A DNA stretch of 64,000 nt, taken from the NCBI RefSeq assembly GCF_000975135.1, contig NZ_BBRF01000001.1:1428380-1492379 (forward strand), in the 5' to 3' direction. The position numbers and the translations under genes are program-made. Below the pieces are notes generated by a model. The model was not told the DNA's origin, did not search any database, and saw nothing but the letters and a program-made list of their open reading frames with translations. Origin of the DNA: Demequina aurantiaca (GTDB taxonomy: Bacteria > Actinomycetota > Actinomycetes > Actinomycetales > Demequinaceae). Shown here in pieces: positions 36,043 through 44,854 of this stretch. Positions within the stretch are counted from its first letter, which is position 1, and every line of letters begins with the position of its first letter.

Positions 36043-37628
36043 CCATCAAGTTCCGCACGCAGCGCCATGTGCTGGAGCGTGAACGCTGGCGAATCCTGAT
36101 CGTCATCGGTGGCGCTCTCTGGGCGGTGGTGCTGCTGCCCTGGACTCTCTGGGGGGCGAGTGCCCTTGCAGCGGAAGGCTCGGACTTTCGCGAGGACGTG
36201 CTGGTGGGGGCCACCCTGATCTTGACGCTCGGCTGGGTGAGCGTGCCGGTGCTCATCACGGGGCTCGACGACACGCTTGACCCGGGACGCTTCGCGTCCT
36301 TTGGGGTGGGCGCGCGCAGGATCATGGCTGGGCTCACCGTCGCGGCATTGCTCACCATCCCTGTCGCTTTCTTCACCGTGTTCTTCCTCATCCTGACCTC
36401 GGTATGGCGGGACTTGGGGGCTGGGCCGGTGATCGTGGCGATAGTGGGTGCGGTGCTCACGGTGCTGTCACTGGTCTTCGTCGCCCGGGTGGCCGCGATG
36501 TGGAGCACCAGGGTGCTGGCGTCGCGCCGCGCACGTGGGGCCGCCGTCGCGGGGATTGCGGTGGGACTCGGGCTGATGGCGCCGCTGGCGTGGGTGCTGT
36601 TTAGCGACGGACTGGATGCGGTGCTCGAGAACTACTTGGTGGTGTTCCTCGACCAGGTGGCTGTGACGCCGGTGGGGGCAGGCATGTCCGCTCCCAATGC
36701 CGCCGCGGTGGGCGACTGGTTTGGCGTGACGTGGCGGCTCGGCGAGCTCGCCCTCTGGGTCCTGCTGCTGTGGGGCGCATGGCGAGCAAACGTCGCGTAT
36801 GCGCTCGTCAACCCCAAGTTTCGTGGTGCGGGAACGCGCCGCAGGGACGACACGATCATCGCCGCCGTCAAGAATGCGCCGATGCGCGGGGTGCTTCCGA
36901 CCAGGTCCATGGCGGCCACCGCCGTGCGCGCCCGCTTGCTGCGCTACTGGTTCTCCGACCCGCGCTACCTGGCAAACATGATGGGTGTCTTCGTCTTCCC
37001 GGTGGTCTTTGTTGCCCTGGTGATGCCGGTGACGGGCCTGGACGTCCGCTGGTCCTTCCTGGCGCCCGTGCTACTCGCCGCCTCCATCGGCTGGGGCCGT
37101 CACAACGACGTGGCGTACGACTCGAGTGCGCTGTGGCTGGACGTGGTCTCGGGCCGCATCGGTGTTGACGTCCTGCGCGGCAGAATGTCCGCGATCGTGG
37201 CCTGGGCACTGCCCGCCACCCTGGTGGCGTGCGCCGCAATAGTCGCGTGGAGCGGGCTGTGGCAGGTTGCCCCCGCATTGGTGGGGGCATGCGTAGGGGT
37301 GCTGGGGCTCACGCTCGGAGTATCCGCGGTGTCCTCGGTGGTGTTCCCGTACCGAGCGCCGGCGCCGGGGGAGAACCCCCTCGGGGCGGAGGTGGGATCC
37401 GTGGGAGCGGGCTTGGTGGCCCAACTCGTGTCCTCGGCGGCCACCGTCGTGCTCTTGCCACTGGTCATCGCGCCACTGGTGCTCGCGCTCGCGGTGGATC
37501 CCCGCTGGGCCTGGCTTGCATGCATCGCGGGACTTGCGCTGGGGCCCGCCGCGTACATTGCCGGCGTGCGCCTCGCCGGTCGGGCCTACGACTCCCGTGC
37601 GGGCAAACTGCTCGGGGCAGTGACCTAG
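36024..37628 (+). CDS. Membrane subunit of the adjacent ABC transporter
   Basis: A 534-residue polytopic membrane protein with roughly twelve hydrophobic helices and no soluble catalytic motif. The GTG at 36024 begins inside the end of the ATPase gene (overlap 19 bases). The first segments, such as ILIVIGGALWAVVLLPWTLW, and paired helices with long central cytoplasmic loops (around 265-310) are typical of ABC-2-like exporter permeases in Actinobacteria. It forms a two-gene unit with the ATPase before it; substrate unknown. Confidence 0.75.
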   Translation: MVASVLAIKFRTQRHVLERERWRILIVIGGALWAVVLLPWTLWGASALAAEGSDFREDVLVGATLILTLGWVSVPVLITGLDDTLDPGRFASFGVGARRIMAGLTVAALLTIPVAFFTVFFLILTSVWRDLGAGPVIVAIVGAVLTVLSLVFVARVAAMWSTRVLASRRARGAAVAGIAVGLGLMAPLAWVLFSDGLDAVLENYLVVFLDQVAVTPVGAGMSAPNAAAVGDWFGVTWRLGELALWVLLLWGAWRANVAYALVNPKFRGAGTRRRDDTIIAAVKNAPMRGVLPTRSMAATAVRARLLRYWFSDPRYLANMMGVFVFPVVFVALVMPVTGLDVRWSFLAPVLLAASIGWGRHNDVAYDSSALWLDVVSGRIGVDVLRGRMSAIVAWALPATLVACAAIVAWSGLWQVAPALVGACVGVLGLTLGVSAVSSVVFPYRAPAPGENPLGAEVGSVGAGLVAQLVSSAATVVLLPLVIAPLVLALAVDPRWAWLACIAGLALGPAAYIAGVRLAGRAYDSRAGKLLGAVT

Positions 37629-37661
37629 GAGAGCGAGCATGTTGGTGGCACACGTCGTACC

Positions 37662-37958
37662 ATGGTGCGCATGAGTGAGCCCATGACCCCCGCGCCCCAG
37701 ACCGACCTCCCGCAGGGCGGCACCGCCACGATCGAGCGCACCACGGTGCGCGAACTGGCCGAGCCCGGCGATGCCGAACGCTTCGCGCACTACGTGCGCA
37801 AGGAAAAGATCATGGAGTCCGCGATGAGTGGCGAGCCCGTGATTGCGCTGTGCGGCAAGGTGTGGACGCCAGGTCGCGACCCGCAGAAGTTCCCCGTGTG
37901 CCCGCAGTGCAAGGAAATCATTGACGGCCGTTTTGGTCCCGAGGACGGCGGCGAGTAG
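37662..37958 (+). CDS. DUF3039 protein
   Basis: A 98-residue protein conserved in Actinobacteria. The core is RFAHYVRKEKIMESAMSGEP, then a zinc-finger-like ALCGKVWTPGRDPQKFPVCPQCKEI containing CG...CPxC cysteines. Function is unknown. ATG 37662 is used; ATG 37671 is an alternative. It lies just ahead of clpS as in many actinobacterial genomes. Confidence 0.85.
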   Translation: MVRMSEPMTPAPQTDLPQGGTATIERTTVRELAEPGDAERFAHYVRKEKIMESAMSGEPVIALCGKVWTPGRDPQKFPVCPQCKEIIDGRFGPEDGGE

Positions 37959-38045
37959 CCCCCAACCACCTGACGATTGCCGCTGAGGCGGCGACGCATC
38001 GGCTCAATGCCTGAAGGTGTGGCCACCGCGCCGTAGGCTAAGAGC

Positions 38046-38333
38046 GTGGATTCCCAGGAACAGCTCGAGCCCGAGGGCAACGTCGTAACACGCCTGGACG
38101 ATGCCTGGGTCACCATTGTGTGGAACGATCCCGTCAACCTGATGAGTTACGTCACCCACGTATTTCAGAGTTACTTTGGCTTCACTCGTCAGGCGGCCGA
38201 GGCGCGCATGCACGAGGTTCACGAGCACGGCAAGTCCGTGGTGTCCTCCGGGGGTCGCGAAAAGATGGAAGTCGACGTGCAGGCGATGCACGGCTACGGA
38301 CTATGGGCGACCATGCAGCGGAGTGGCCAGTGA
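38046..38333 (+). CDS. clpS: ATP-dependent Clp protease adaptor ClpS
   Basis: A 95-residue N-end rule adaptor that delivers substrates with bulky N-terminal residues to ClpAP/ClpCP. The binding-pocket motifs [16 protein letters not shown] and [14 protein letters not shown] are present, including the conserved Asn-Asp and the M/H residues lining the pocket. GTG 38046 is the start. Its stop overlaps the GTG of the next gene. Confidence 0.93.
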   Translation: MDSQEQLEPEGNVVTRLDDAWVTIVWNDPVNLMSYVTHVFQSYFGFTRQAAEARMHEVHEHGKSVVSSGGREKMEVDVQAMHGYGLWATMQRSGQ

Positions 38334-38977
38334 GAGGATTCGCCGAGCGCGACGGGGTAGCCGTCGCCGAACTAGACGAGGATGAACGGGCGGTCGTGGC
38401 GCGCATCGTCGCCGACGTGGGGCTACTCCTCGGGGGAGAGGCCTTCGGAATGCAGTCCGAGCCCGTCCGCCCCGAACGCGACGAGGCAGACGAGATCTTC
38501 GCTCACTTGGCCGGACTGGAGGATTCGCTCGCCGAGCCGAACGACCCGGCCATCCTGCGGTTGCTTCCCAACGCCGCACCCACCGACCGCGAGGTGGCGA
38601 GCGAGTTCCGTCGCCTGACCGAAGGCGATCTGCGCGACACCAAGGTGCGCCGACTGCGCACCATGTGGGAGCAATTGAGCGAGGACGGACCCGAGTGGGA
38701 AGTCGAGCGGCAGGACGCGATGGCGACCGCTGCGGCACTGACCGACATTCGGCTCGTGCTTGCCTCGCGACTCTCGCTCAATACCGACGAGGACGCGGAC
38801 CGGCTCCATACGGAGATTCAACTTGCCGAGCATGCCCTCGACACGGACGCCGAGGACGACCTGATGGTGGACCCCGAGCGCGTGTGGCTCGGAATGCTGT
38901 ACCAGGCGCTCACGTGGCTGCAGGAGTCTCTCGTCACGTTCGTCGTGAACAGCGAGGAGAGTGACAGCAATGAATGA
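38330..38977 (+). CDS. DUF2017 protein
   Basis: A 215-residue soluble acidic protein found next to clpS in most Actinobacteria. Start GTG 38330 overlaps the clpS stop (GTGA). The segments [21 protein letters not shown] and [14 protein letters not shown] are typical of the family. No catalytic motif is known; the constant linkage with clpS suggests a role connected to proteolysis, but this is unproven. It overlaps the murI start by 8 bases. Confidence 0.87.
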   Translation: MRGFAERDGVAVAELDEDERAVVARIVADVGLLLGGEAFGMQSEPVRPERDEADEIFAHLAGLEDSLAEPNDPAILRLLPNAAPTDREVASEFRRLTEGDLRDTKVRRLRTMWEQLSEDGPEWEVERQDAMATAAALTDIRLVLASRLSLNTDEDADRLHTEIQLAEHALDTDAEDDLMVDPERVWLGMLYQALTWLQESLVTFVVNSEESDSNE

Positions 38978-39776
38978 CTCACCGATCGGCGTCTTTGACT
39001 CAGGCGTGGGGGGCCTGACGGTCGCGCGGGCCATCATGGACATGATGCCGGCGGAGTCCATCCATTATGTGGGAGACACCGCGAACGGTCCCTACGGCCC
39101 GCTGCCCATTTCGGCCGTACGCACGCACGCGCTTGACATCATGGACCAGCTCGTCGAGGACGGGGTCAAGCTGCTGGTCATTGCGTGCAACACCGCATCG
39201 GCCGCCGTCCTGAGGGATGCCCGTGAGCGCTTCAGCCGCGAACGCGGGGTGCCCGTGGTCGAGGTCATCGTGCCAGCCGTCCGGCGCGCCGCCGCGCAGA
39301 CTAAGTCGGGGCGCATCGGCGTCATAGGAACGACCGCCACCATCACCTCTGGTGCGTACGACGATGCGCTGGCGGCGGCACCCGACGTCACCCTGTTCTC
39401 GCAGGCCTGCCCTAGCTTTGTGCCGCTGGTCGAGAGTGGCATCACCGCGGGCCCACAAGTGGTCGAGGTGGCGCGCGAATACCTCGTGCCCCTGCAGGAA
39501 GCGGACATCGATACGTTGATTTTGGGCTGCACGCACTACCCGATGCTCCAGGGCGCGATCGGCTACGTGATGGGCGAACGGGTGACGCTGGTGGACAGCG
39601 CGACGGAGACCGCGATCGACGTTTTCCGCGCACTGGCGGCGAACGGCCTCGAGCGCACCGCGTCAGCGCCACCGATCCACCGCTTCTTTGCGACCGGGGA
39701 ACGCGCGGACTTTGAGTCCCACGCGCAGCGGTTTTTAGGTCCCGTGGTCACCCAAGTGGAATCATTGGGCGCATGA
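38970..39776 (+). CDS. murI: Glutamate racemase
   Basis: A 268-residue cofactor-independent racemase that makes D-glutamate for peptidoglycan. The motifs [12 protein letters not shown], the first catalytic cysteine in IACNTASA, and the second in LGCTHYPML are all present. ATG 38970 was chosen because GCGAGGAG lies about ten bases upstream; GTG 38961 is possible. It overlaps the DUF2017 gene before it and the MBL gene after it by a few bases, so it is in an operon. Confidence 0.94.
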   Translation: MNDSPIGVFDSGVGGLTVARAIMDMMPAESIHYVGDTANGPYGPLPISAVRTHALDIMDQLVEDGVKLLVIACNTASAAVLRDARERFSRERGVPVVEVIVPAVRRAAAQTKSGRIGVIGTTATITSGAYDDALAAAPDVTLFSQACPSFVPLVESGITAGPQVVEVAREYLVPLQEADIDTLILGCTHYPMLQGAIGYVMGERVTLVDSATETAIDVFRALAANGLERTASAPPIHRFFATGERADFESHAQRFLGPVVTQVESLGA

Positions 39777-40546
39777 GACTGACAGTTGTGGGCTGCTCCG
39801 GCGCCGTCCCGGGCCCGGCATCACCAGCATCGTGCTACCTGATCGAAGCCGACGACGCGGACGGTCGCACCTGGCGACTGGTGCTCGACATGGGCTCCGG
39901 CGCGCTCGGGGCGCTCCAGCGCTACTGCGACCCGTTGGAGATTGACGCGGTGGCAATCTCGCACCTGCATCCCGATCACTGCGCGGACCTTGCGGGCCTG
40001 CATACGTACCTCTCGTACCACCCCGACGGACCGGCGGAGACGCTCGTCTACGGCCCCTTCGGTACTGCGAGCCGCATCGACGAACTGCGCGGTGAGGGTA
40101 CCCACACCCGCGCGCTGACGACCTTTGCCTGGCAGACGGGCACACCCGTCCGGGTTGGTCCCATCACCATCGAGGTGGAGTCCGTGGTTCACCCCGTACC
40201 CGCGTATGCGATGCGCATCGAGGGTCCGAGCGAGTTGGAGTCGCGCGAGTCTGCCGTCATCGCCTACTCCGGCGACACGGACGTGTGCGCCGGTCTCAAG
40301 AAGGTTGCCTCCGGCGCCGACGTGTTCCTGTGCGAGGCCAGTTTTCTCGATAGCGATAACGCGCCCGAGGGGATGCACATCACCGCGCTGAACGTGGGCA
40401 AAGTCGCGCAGCAGGCGGCGTGCGACCGGCTGGTTGTGACGCATCTTCCCCCGTGGGCGGATCCCAATGCCACACGCGTGGAGGTCGGGATGCACTACCG
40501 GGGGGCGCTCGACATCGCGCGCCCAGGCATGCATATCGTCGTCTAA
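39773..40546 (+). CDS. MBL-fold metallo-hydrolase
   Basis: A 257-residue metallo-beta-lactamase-fold protein, with the metal-binding HLHPDH motif (about residue 64), further ligands in [23 protein letters not shown] and the late [11 protein letters not shown]. The overall shape is close to RNase Z/phosphodiesterase-like MBL proteins, but it lacks the RNase Z exosite arm. It is always found between murI and rph in this block. Substrate unknown. The ATG overlaps the murI stop by 4 bases. Confidence 0.86.
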   Translation: MRLTVVGCSGAVPGPASPASCYLIEADDADGRTWRLVLDMGSGALGALQRYCDPLEIDAVAISHLHPDHCADLAGLHTYLSYHPDGPAETLVYGPFGTASRIDELRGEGTHTRALTTFAWQTGTPVRVGPITIEVESVVHPVPAYAMRIEGPSELESRESAVIAYSGDTDVCAGLKKVASGADVFLCEASFLDSDNAPEGMHITALNVGKVAQQAACDRLVVTHLPPWADPNATRVEVGMHYRGALDIARPGMHIVV

Positions 40547-40570
40547 GCGCTCATCGCCTAGGCTCGTGCC

Positions 40571-41314
40571 ATGACTACACCCCGCGCCGATGGCCGTTCC
40601 CTTGACCAACTCCGCCCTGTGAGCTTTGAGCGCGGCTGGCAGCCCTCCGCGGAGGGCTCGTGCCTCGTGACCTTTGGCAACACCCGCGTGCTGTGCTCCG
40701 CGTCGTTCACCGAGGGAGTTCCGCGCTGGAAGAAGGGCTCCGGCGAGGGGTGGGTCACCGCCGAGTACGCGATGCTTCCCCGCGCCACCGACACGCGCAA
40801 CGGTCGCGAGTCCGTGCGTGGAAAGATCGGCGGCCGCACCATGGAGATCAGTCGCTTGATCGGCCGCTCGCTGCGCGCCATCGTCGACGTCAAGGCGCTG
40901 GGCGAAAACACCATCGTGCTCGACTGTGACGTGCTTCAGGCCGACGGCGGCACGCGCACCGCGTCGATCACCGGCGCCTACGTGGCGCTCGCGGACGCGA
41001 TCGCTTGGGGCAAGGCCAGCGGCGCCATCAAGGCAAACGCCAACCCACTGACGGACTCCATCTCCGCGATTTCGGTAGGAATCATCGATGGCCTGCCCAT
41101 GCTTGACCTGCCCTATGAGGAGGACTCGCGTGCGGAGACCGACATGAACGTGGTGATGACCGGCTCCGGCGGTTTCGTCGAGGTGCAGGGCACTGCGGAG
41201 GGCAAGACGTTCTCCAAGCCCGAGCTCGACGAGCTTCTTGAACTCGCGACCACCGGCAACCTCGAGCTGACGCTGATGCAGCAGGCGGCGCTCGCGGTCG
41301 ACCTGGGCAAGTAG
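40571..41314 (+). CDS. rph: Ribonuclease PH
   Basis: A 247-residue phosphorolytic 3'-5' exoribonuclease that trims tRNA 3' ends. The start [41 protein letters not shown] (phosphate site), and [21 protein letters not shown] are hallmark segments. Length is standard. rdgB follows after 2 bases. Confidence 0.95.
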   Translation: MTTPRADGRSLDQLRPVSFERGWQPSAEGSCLVTFGNTRVLCSASFTEGVPRWKKGSGEGWVTAEYAMLPRATDTRNGRESVRGKIGGRTMEISRLIGRSLRAIVDVKALGENTIVLDCDVLQADGGTRTASITGAYVALADAIAWGKASGAIKANANPLTDSISAISVGIIDGLPMLDLPYEEDSRAETDMNVVMTGSGGFVEVQGTAEGKTFSKPELDELLELATTGNLELTLMQQAALAVDLGK

Positions 41315-41316
41315 CC

Positions 41317-41958
41317 ATGGCTTCCCATGCATCGGGCGGCACGGCCGCCGGCGTGCGTCTCGCGATCGCGACGCACAATGCGCACAAAGTGGGGGAGATC
41401 TGGTCCATCCTGGAGCCGCTCGTCCCGGGGCTGACCCGCGACGCCGTAGCCGATGCAGGCTCGCTTGGCGCCCCGGCTCCCGTCGAGGACGGGGTCACCT
41501 TTGAGGCCAACGCGCTGATCAAGGCTCGGGCGCTGTGCGAGGCGACGGGAGTGGCCGCGATCGCGGACGACTCCGGCATCTCGGTGGGCGTCCTCGGTGG
41601 CGCACCCGGAGTGTTCTCCGCCCGCTGGGCGGGGTCTCACGGGGACGATGCGGCGAATCTGCAACTGCTGCTCGACCAGCTGGGCGACGTGCCCGACGAA
41701 CACCGGGACGCGCAGTTTGTTTGCGCCGCGGCGCTCGTGACGCCTGACGGCCACGAGTACGTCGAGGTGGGTCGCATGCTGGGTCACGTGACGCGCGAGC
41801 CTGCCGGCGGCGGGGGATTCGGCTACGACCCCATCTTTGTGGCCGAGGGCTTCGACGTGACCACCGCGGAGATCACCGCCGAGCAGAAGAATGAGATCTC
41901 GCACCGTGGAGCCGCGTTTCGCGCGCTGGCGCCCCACGTCGCCGCCGTGCTCGGCTAG
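41317..41958 (+). CDS. rdgB: XTP/dITP diphosphatase (RdgB/HAM1)
   Basis: A 213-residue nucleotide-sanitising pyrophosphatase that hydrolyses dITP, XTP and dXTP. Motifs seen: IATHNAHKVGEI near the N-terminus, FEANALIKARAL, the acidic ADDSGISV, GGGGFGYDPIF and SHRGAAFRAL. It begins two bases after rph and closes the conserved block. Confidence 0.94.
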   Translation: MASHASGGTAAGVRLAIATHNAHKVGEIWSILEPLVPGLTRDAVADAGSLGAPAPVEDGVTFEANALIKARALCEATGVAAIADDSGISVGVLGGAPGVFSARWAGSHGDDAANLQLLLDQLGDVPDEHRDAQFVCAAALVTPDGHEYVEVGRMLGHVTREPAGGGGFGYDPIFVAEGFDVTTAEITAEQKNEISHRGAAFRALAPHVAAVLG

Positions 41959-42047
41959 TCCTTCCTCCGGCGCAACTCAGTGGTCGTTAAGGCGCACCTT
42001 GGCGTCCCTGGAGTTGCATTTCGGGGAGAAGGTGGTGATGGCGAGAG

Positions 42048-42590
42048 CTAGGGCAACACTCCGCAGTGGGCGAGGGCTTGGCGCAGCAGCACGTCCTGGC
42101 CGCCGGTCATCTCGCGAGCCACCTCTTCGCTGGCGGCTTCCTCGGGGCTGAGCCACACAATGTCGAGGGAGTTTTGGCTGGGCTCGCAGTCGCCATCGAC
42201 GGGGACCACAAAGGCCAACGCGACGGCGTGCTGACGGGTGTCGGTGAAGGGGCCAAAGCCGGGGGTCGGGAAGTACTCGGCAACGGCGAACGGCTGGGGG
42301 TTCGTGGGAATGCGCGGCAACGCGACACCACCCAGGTCCTTCTCAAGGTTTCGCATCAGCGCCTCGCGAATCCGCTCGTGGTGCAGGACGCGCCCAGCCA
42401 CGATTGCCCTGGACATCACTCCGTCGTCCACGCGCAGCAAGAGCCCCACCTCGGTGAGTTCTCCCATGGGGTTGATCCGTACGGGAATCGCGTTGATGTA
42501 GAGCAGCGGAAGTTCGCCACGAATCTGCTCAAGTTCGTTCTCGGAGAGCCACCCTGAGGGTTCGGACGGGAGTTCGGCCATGTCGGTCAT
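42048..42590 (-). CDS. DUF4916 NUDIX-like hydrolase
   Basis: A 180-residue protein of the actinobacterial DUF4916 family, which has a NUDIX-like fold. Segments seen are LPLLYINAIPVRINPMGELTEVG, GRVLHHERIREALMRNLEKDLG (at the position of a NUDIX box but without its canonical REXXEE core) and FVVPVDGDCEP. Start MTDMAELPSEP (42590) avoids overlap with trxA, from which it is divergent across 132 bases. Hydrolase activity is doubtful given the degenerate box. Confidence 0.8.
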   Translation of the reverse strand: MTDMAELPSEPSGWLSENELEQIRGELPLLYINAIPVRINPMGELTEVGLLLRVDDGVMSRAIVAGRVLHHERIREALMRNLEKDLGGVALPRIPTNPQPFAVAEYFPTPGFGPFTDTRQHAVALAFVVPVDGDCEPSQNSLDIVWLSPEEAASEEVAREMTGGQDVLLRQALAHCGVLP

Positions 42591-42722
42591 ACCCTCTGTT
42601 CTACAGGGTCTCCGCGTGGCCCACACAATGCGCGCCGTGGCATGCCAACCTGGGGTGGGAATGAAGCGCTGCGAAGTCGCGTTACAGCGACCAGAGGGAC
42701 AGCCCCCACAAGAGAGGAACAG

Positions 42723-43094
42723 ATGGCAACCGTAGATTTGACCACCGAGACGTTTGACGAAATTGTGAGCAAGGACGGCATTGTCCTCGTTGACTTCTGG
42801 GCCGAGTGGTGTGGCCCCTGCAAGCGCTTCGCGCCCATCTTCGAGCAGTCCTCGGAGGACAAGACCGAGATCGTGCACGCCAAGGTTGACACCGAGGCCC
42901 ACCAGGAGCTCGGCGCCAAGTTCGGCGTCACCGCTATCCCCACGCTGATGGCATTCCGCGACGGCGTCATGGTCTTCAACCAGGCCGGCGCACTTCCCGG
43001 CCCCGCGCTTCAGCAGCTGGTCGAGGCCGTCGAGACGCTCGACATGGACGAGGTCCGCGCCAAGATCGACGAGCACGACGCGACCGAGCACTAA
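42723..43094 (+). CDS. trxA: Thioredoxin
   Basis: A 123-residue thioredoxin with WCGPC at Cys30/Cys33, FWAEWCGPCKRFAP, the cis-proline in TAIPTLMAF and a C-terminal extension of about 15 acidic residues. It reduces protein disulphides using thioredoxin reductase. ATG 42723 is preceded by AGAGGAAC. The perfect hairpin at 43138-43179 terminates it. Confidence 0.94.
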   Translation: MATVDLTTETFDEIVSKDGIVLVDFWAEWCGPCKRFAPIFEQSSEDKTEIVHAKVDTEAHQELGAKFGVTAIPTLMAFRDGVMVFNQAGALPGPALQQLVEAVETLDMDEVRAKIDEHDATEH

Positions 43095-43137
43095 GACTTA
43101 AGTCCCCGCCACGCCGAGAGGCGCTCGGAAGACTCAA

Positions 43138-43179
43138 CGACGTAGGCCCCCACCCGGTACCGGGTGGGGGCCTACGTCG
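43138..43179 (+). terminator. trxA terminator
   Basis: A perfect palindrome centred on GGTACC, arms about 21 bases beginning CGACGTAGGCCCCCAC, followed by CTTTTC. A shorter relative with the same CGACGTAGGCCCC start lies at 49413-49450. Confidence 0.87.
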
Positions 43180-43200
43180 CTTTTCAGCGGTGGTGCTGCA

Positions 43201-43258
43201 CCTGCGCTTACATCAGCGCCACTTTTTCGACGTTCTTGCTCCCAGATGCAAGCGCAGG
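43201..43258. repeat. Palindromic intergenic repeat, copy B
   Basis: Arms CCTGCGCTTACATC (43201-43214) and GATGCAAGCGCAGG (43245-43258) pair with one mismatch around a 30-base interior. It lies 29 bases beyond the 3' end of tRNA-Leu on the tRNA's strand. Confidence 0.82.
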
Positions 43259-43287
43259 AACATAGCGGGCCAGAAACACCGCTGGGG

Positions 43288-43372
43288 TGGTGCGCGAGGC
43301 GGGACTTGAACCCGCACGTCCGAAGACACTGGTTCCTAAGACCAGCGCGTCTGCCAATTCCGCCACTCGCGC
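43288..43372 (-). tRNA. tRNA-Leu (anticodon UAG)
   Basis: Acceptor stem GCGCGAG/CTCGCGC, discriminator A and an encoded CCA. The anticodon loop CTTAGGA gives UAG, which decodes CUA. A long variable arm (TGTCTTCGGACG) marks it as type II, and the T-arm carries GGTTCAAGTCC. Confidence 0.96.
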
Positions 43373-43461
43373 GTGCGCAGCACTACCGAGGCAGGCCGCG
43401 CGTAAAGAATACGCGATGGCCGGGCCATGGCTCAACGCACGTCGCTCGCGCGCGTTTGCAC

Positions 43462-43529
43462 CGGCGCATCGTCCGTCGTGTGCCTCGGCGCATCGTCCCA
43501 CGTGTGCCTCGGCACATCGTCCGTCGCGG
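43462..43529. repeat. 24-base tandem repeat, 2.8 units
   Basis: Units at 43462-43485, 43486-43509 and 43510-43529 each begin CGGCGCATCGTCC or CGGCACATCGTCC. They lie between tRNA-Leu and the end of bcp, abutting the bcp stop codon. Function unknown; possibly replication slippage. Confidence 0.8.
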
Positions 43530-44003
43530 CTAGGAGTCGATCCCCAGGTCGCGGCGGAGCTTGGCCACGTGGCCGGTCGCCTTGACGTTGTACTGCGCCA
43601 GCGCGATACGGCCGTCCATGTCCACCACAAAGGTGGACCGGATGGAGCCGGTGACGATCTTGCCGTACGAGTTCTTCTCGCCCCACGCGCCGTAGGCGTC
43701 CTGCACGGTCTTCTCCGGGTCAGACACCAGAGGGAACGTGAGCCCCTCCTCGGCGCGGAACGTCGCGAGCTTCTCGGGGGTGTCCTTGGAGATGCCCACA
43801 ACCTCATAGCCTGCGGCGGCCAGCGCTCTCAGCGAGTCGCGGAAGTCACAGGCCTGTGTGGTGCAGCCGGGAGTCATCGCGGCCGGGTAGAAATACAGGA
43901 TCACGTTCTTGCCGCGGTGCTCGGACAGCGTGAACGTGCCCTCGTCGGTGGGCGCGGTGAAGTCAGGAGCTTCATCGCCGATGCTCAGTTTGTTTTCGCT
44001 CAT
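43530..44003 (-). CDS. bcp: Thioredoxin-dependent thiol peroxidase (Bcp/PrxQ)
   Basis: A 157-residue peroxiredoxin that reduces hydroperoxides. AAMTPGCTTQACDFRD holds the peroxidatic Cys47 and the resolving Cys52, the PrxQ spacing of five. APDFTAPTDEGTF and GEKNSYGKIVTGSIRSTFVVD are standard. The start MSENKLSIG (44003) was chosen over the in-frame GTG nine bases upstream; neither has a strong ribosome binding site. Thioredoxin (trxA) nearby could supply electrons. Confidence 0.92.
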   Translation of the reverse strand: MSENKLSIGDEAPDFTAPTDEGTFTLSEHRGKNVILYFYPAAMTPGCTTQACDFRDSLRALAAAGYEVVGISKDTPEKLATFRAEEGLTFPLVSDPEKTVQDAYGAWGEKNSYGKIVTGSIRSTFVVDMDGRIALAQYNVKATGHVAKLRRDLGIDS

Positions 44004-44118
44004 ACGATCCACGATATCGCCCGTGGGGGGCTAGCAGAACAGCGCCAGCACACGTGGATTTCACACCTCGCCCATCTGCCTGCTAAAGTTGTCAGTCGCA
44101 CCGGTTGCCGGTGCAAAT

Positions 44119-44191
<73 letters not shown>

Positions 44192-44200
44192 CCGATAGAC

Positions 44201-44234
44201 AGAAGGGCCCGGTCCACACGGACCGGGCCCTTCT
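44201..44234 (+). terminator. Terminator after tRNA-Lys
   Basis: Arms AGAAGGGCCCGGTCC and its complement around ACAC. It also lies 8 bases from the stop of the convergent gene ending at 44243, so it serves both. Its core GGGCCCGGTCCAC recurs in the hairpin at 44801-44842. Confidence 0.85.
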
Positions 44235-44242
44235 GCGTGTGG

Positions 44243-44701
44243 CTAAGTGATGCGATGGGCGGTGCGATCGCACAGGGGCAGCCAGCCGTCCTCAGGACGC
44301 CACTCCCACGAGATGCGCTGAGTGTTCCCGTCGCTACTAAACACAATCGTCGCGCGCTCGTGTGGTCCGGTGATTGTCCAGGTGGAGGCATCCACGGTCA
44401 TGGTGTAGTCGCGCGCAAAGCCGTGATTCTCGATGCTGCGCGCGAAGTATCGCTCGGCATCGTCGTCCCACCCCATCAGTGTCAACGTGTCGAACGGGCC
44501 GTTTGCGCGTTCGTCCTGGATCACAAAGTAGTGACCGGAATGCCATCGCGCCGAATGGATGCTCGTCCACGGCGTGGATCCGGCATGGGGGTTCAATGTG
44601 GACTGGTCGTCACCGCCGTACGAACTTCCCTCGGCGTGCCAGTCGCCCAGGAATACTTCCAACGCACGGTGCGGCTCAGTGTGCTCAGGTGTGGTGCTCA
44701 T
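44243..44701 (-). CDS. DUF1579-like lipocalin-fold protein
   Basis: A 152-residue soluble protein. LEVFLGDWHAEGSSYGG at the start, then repeated short beta-strand segments (GHYFVIQDERANGPFDTLTLMGWDDDAERYFA and ENHGFARDYTMTVDASTWTITGP) resemble the DUF1579/heme-binding-like barrel family that measures 'weight' in a one-domain beta barrel. No catalytic residues are recognised. It stands alone between two palindromic terminators. Confidence 0.65.
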   Translation of the reverse strand: MSTTPEHTEPHRALEVFLGDWHAEGSSYGGDDQSTLNPHAGSTPWTSIHSARWHSGHYFVIQDERANGPFDTLTLMGWDDDAERYFARSIENHGFARDYTMTVDASTWTITGPHERATIVFSSDGNTQRISWEWRPEDGWLPLCDRTAHRIT

Positions 44702-44800
44702 GGGTTTCGCCTACCTTCCTGTGAGATGCGGGATGTTGGTCCTTCCGTCACTTTTTCATTGTGTCGCGGCAATGCGCGGCTCGCGAGCGAAGGCAGGCAA

Positions 44801-44842
44801 CGCAAAGAGGGCCCGGTCCACGTGGACCGGGCCCTCTTTGCG
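44801..44842. terminator. Bidirectional palindromic terminator
   Basis: A perfect 42-base palindrome, arms beginning CGCAAAGAGGGCCCGGTCCA. It lies 13 bases past the stop of the binding-protein gene and shares its GGGCCCGGTCCA core with 44201-44234. Confidence 0.85.
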
Positions 44843-44854
44843 TTGGGGGAACGT

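Noticed and set aside
39821..41332. A 503-codon minus-strand open frame across the MBL and rph genes
   Set aside because: Both plus-strand genes are well supported by family motifs and conserved order; the antisense protein has no recognisable domain.
42591..43091. N-terminal extension of the DUF4916 protein through the trxA gene
   Set aside because: The extension would be antisense to thioredoxin; family similarity starts only at about MTDMAELPSEP.
43462..43529. Short tandem units considered as a CRISPR array
   Set aside because: The repeats are contiguous with no spacers, number fewer than three full units and have no cas genes nearby.
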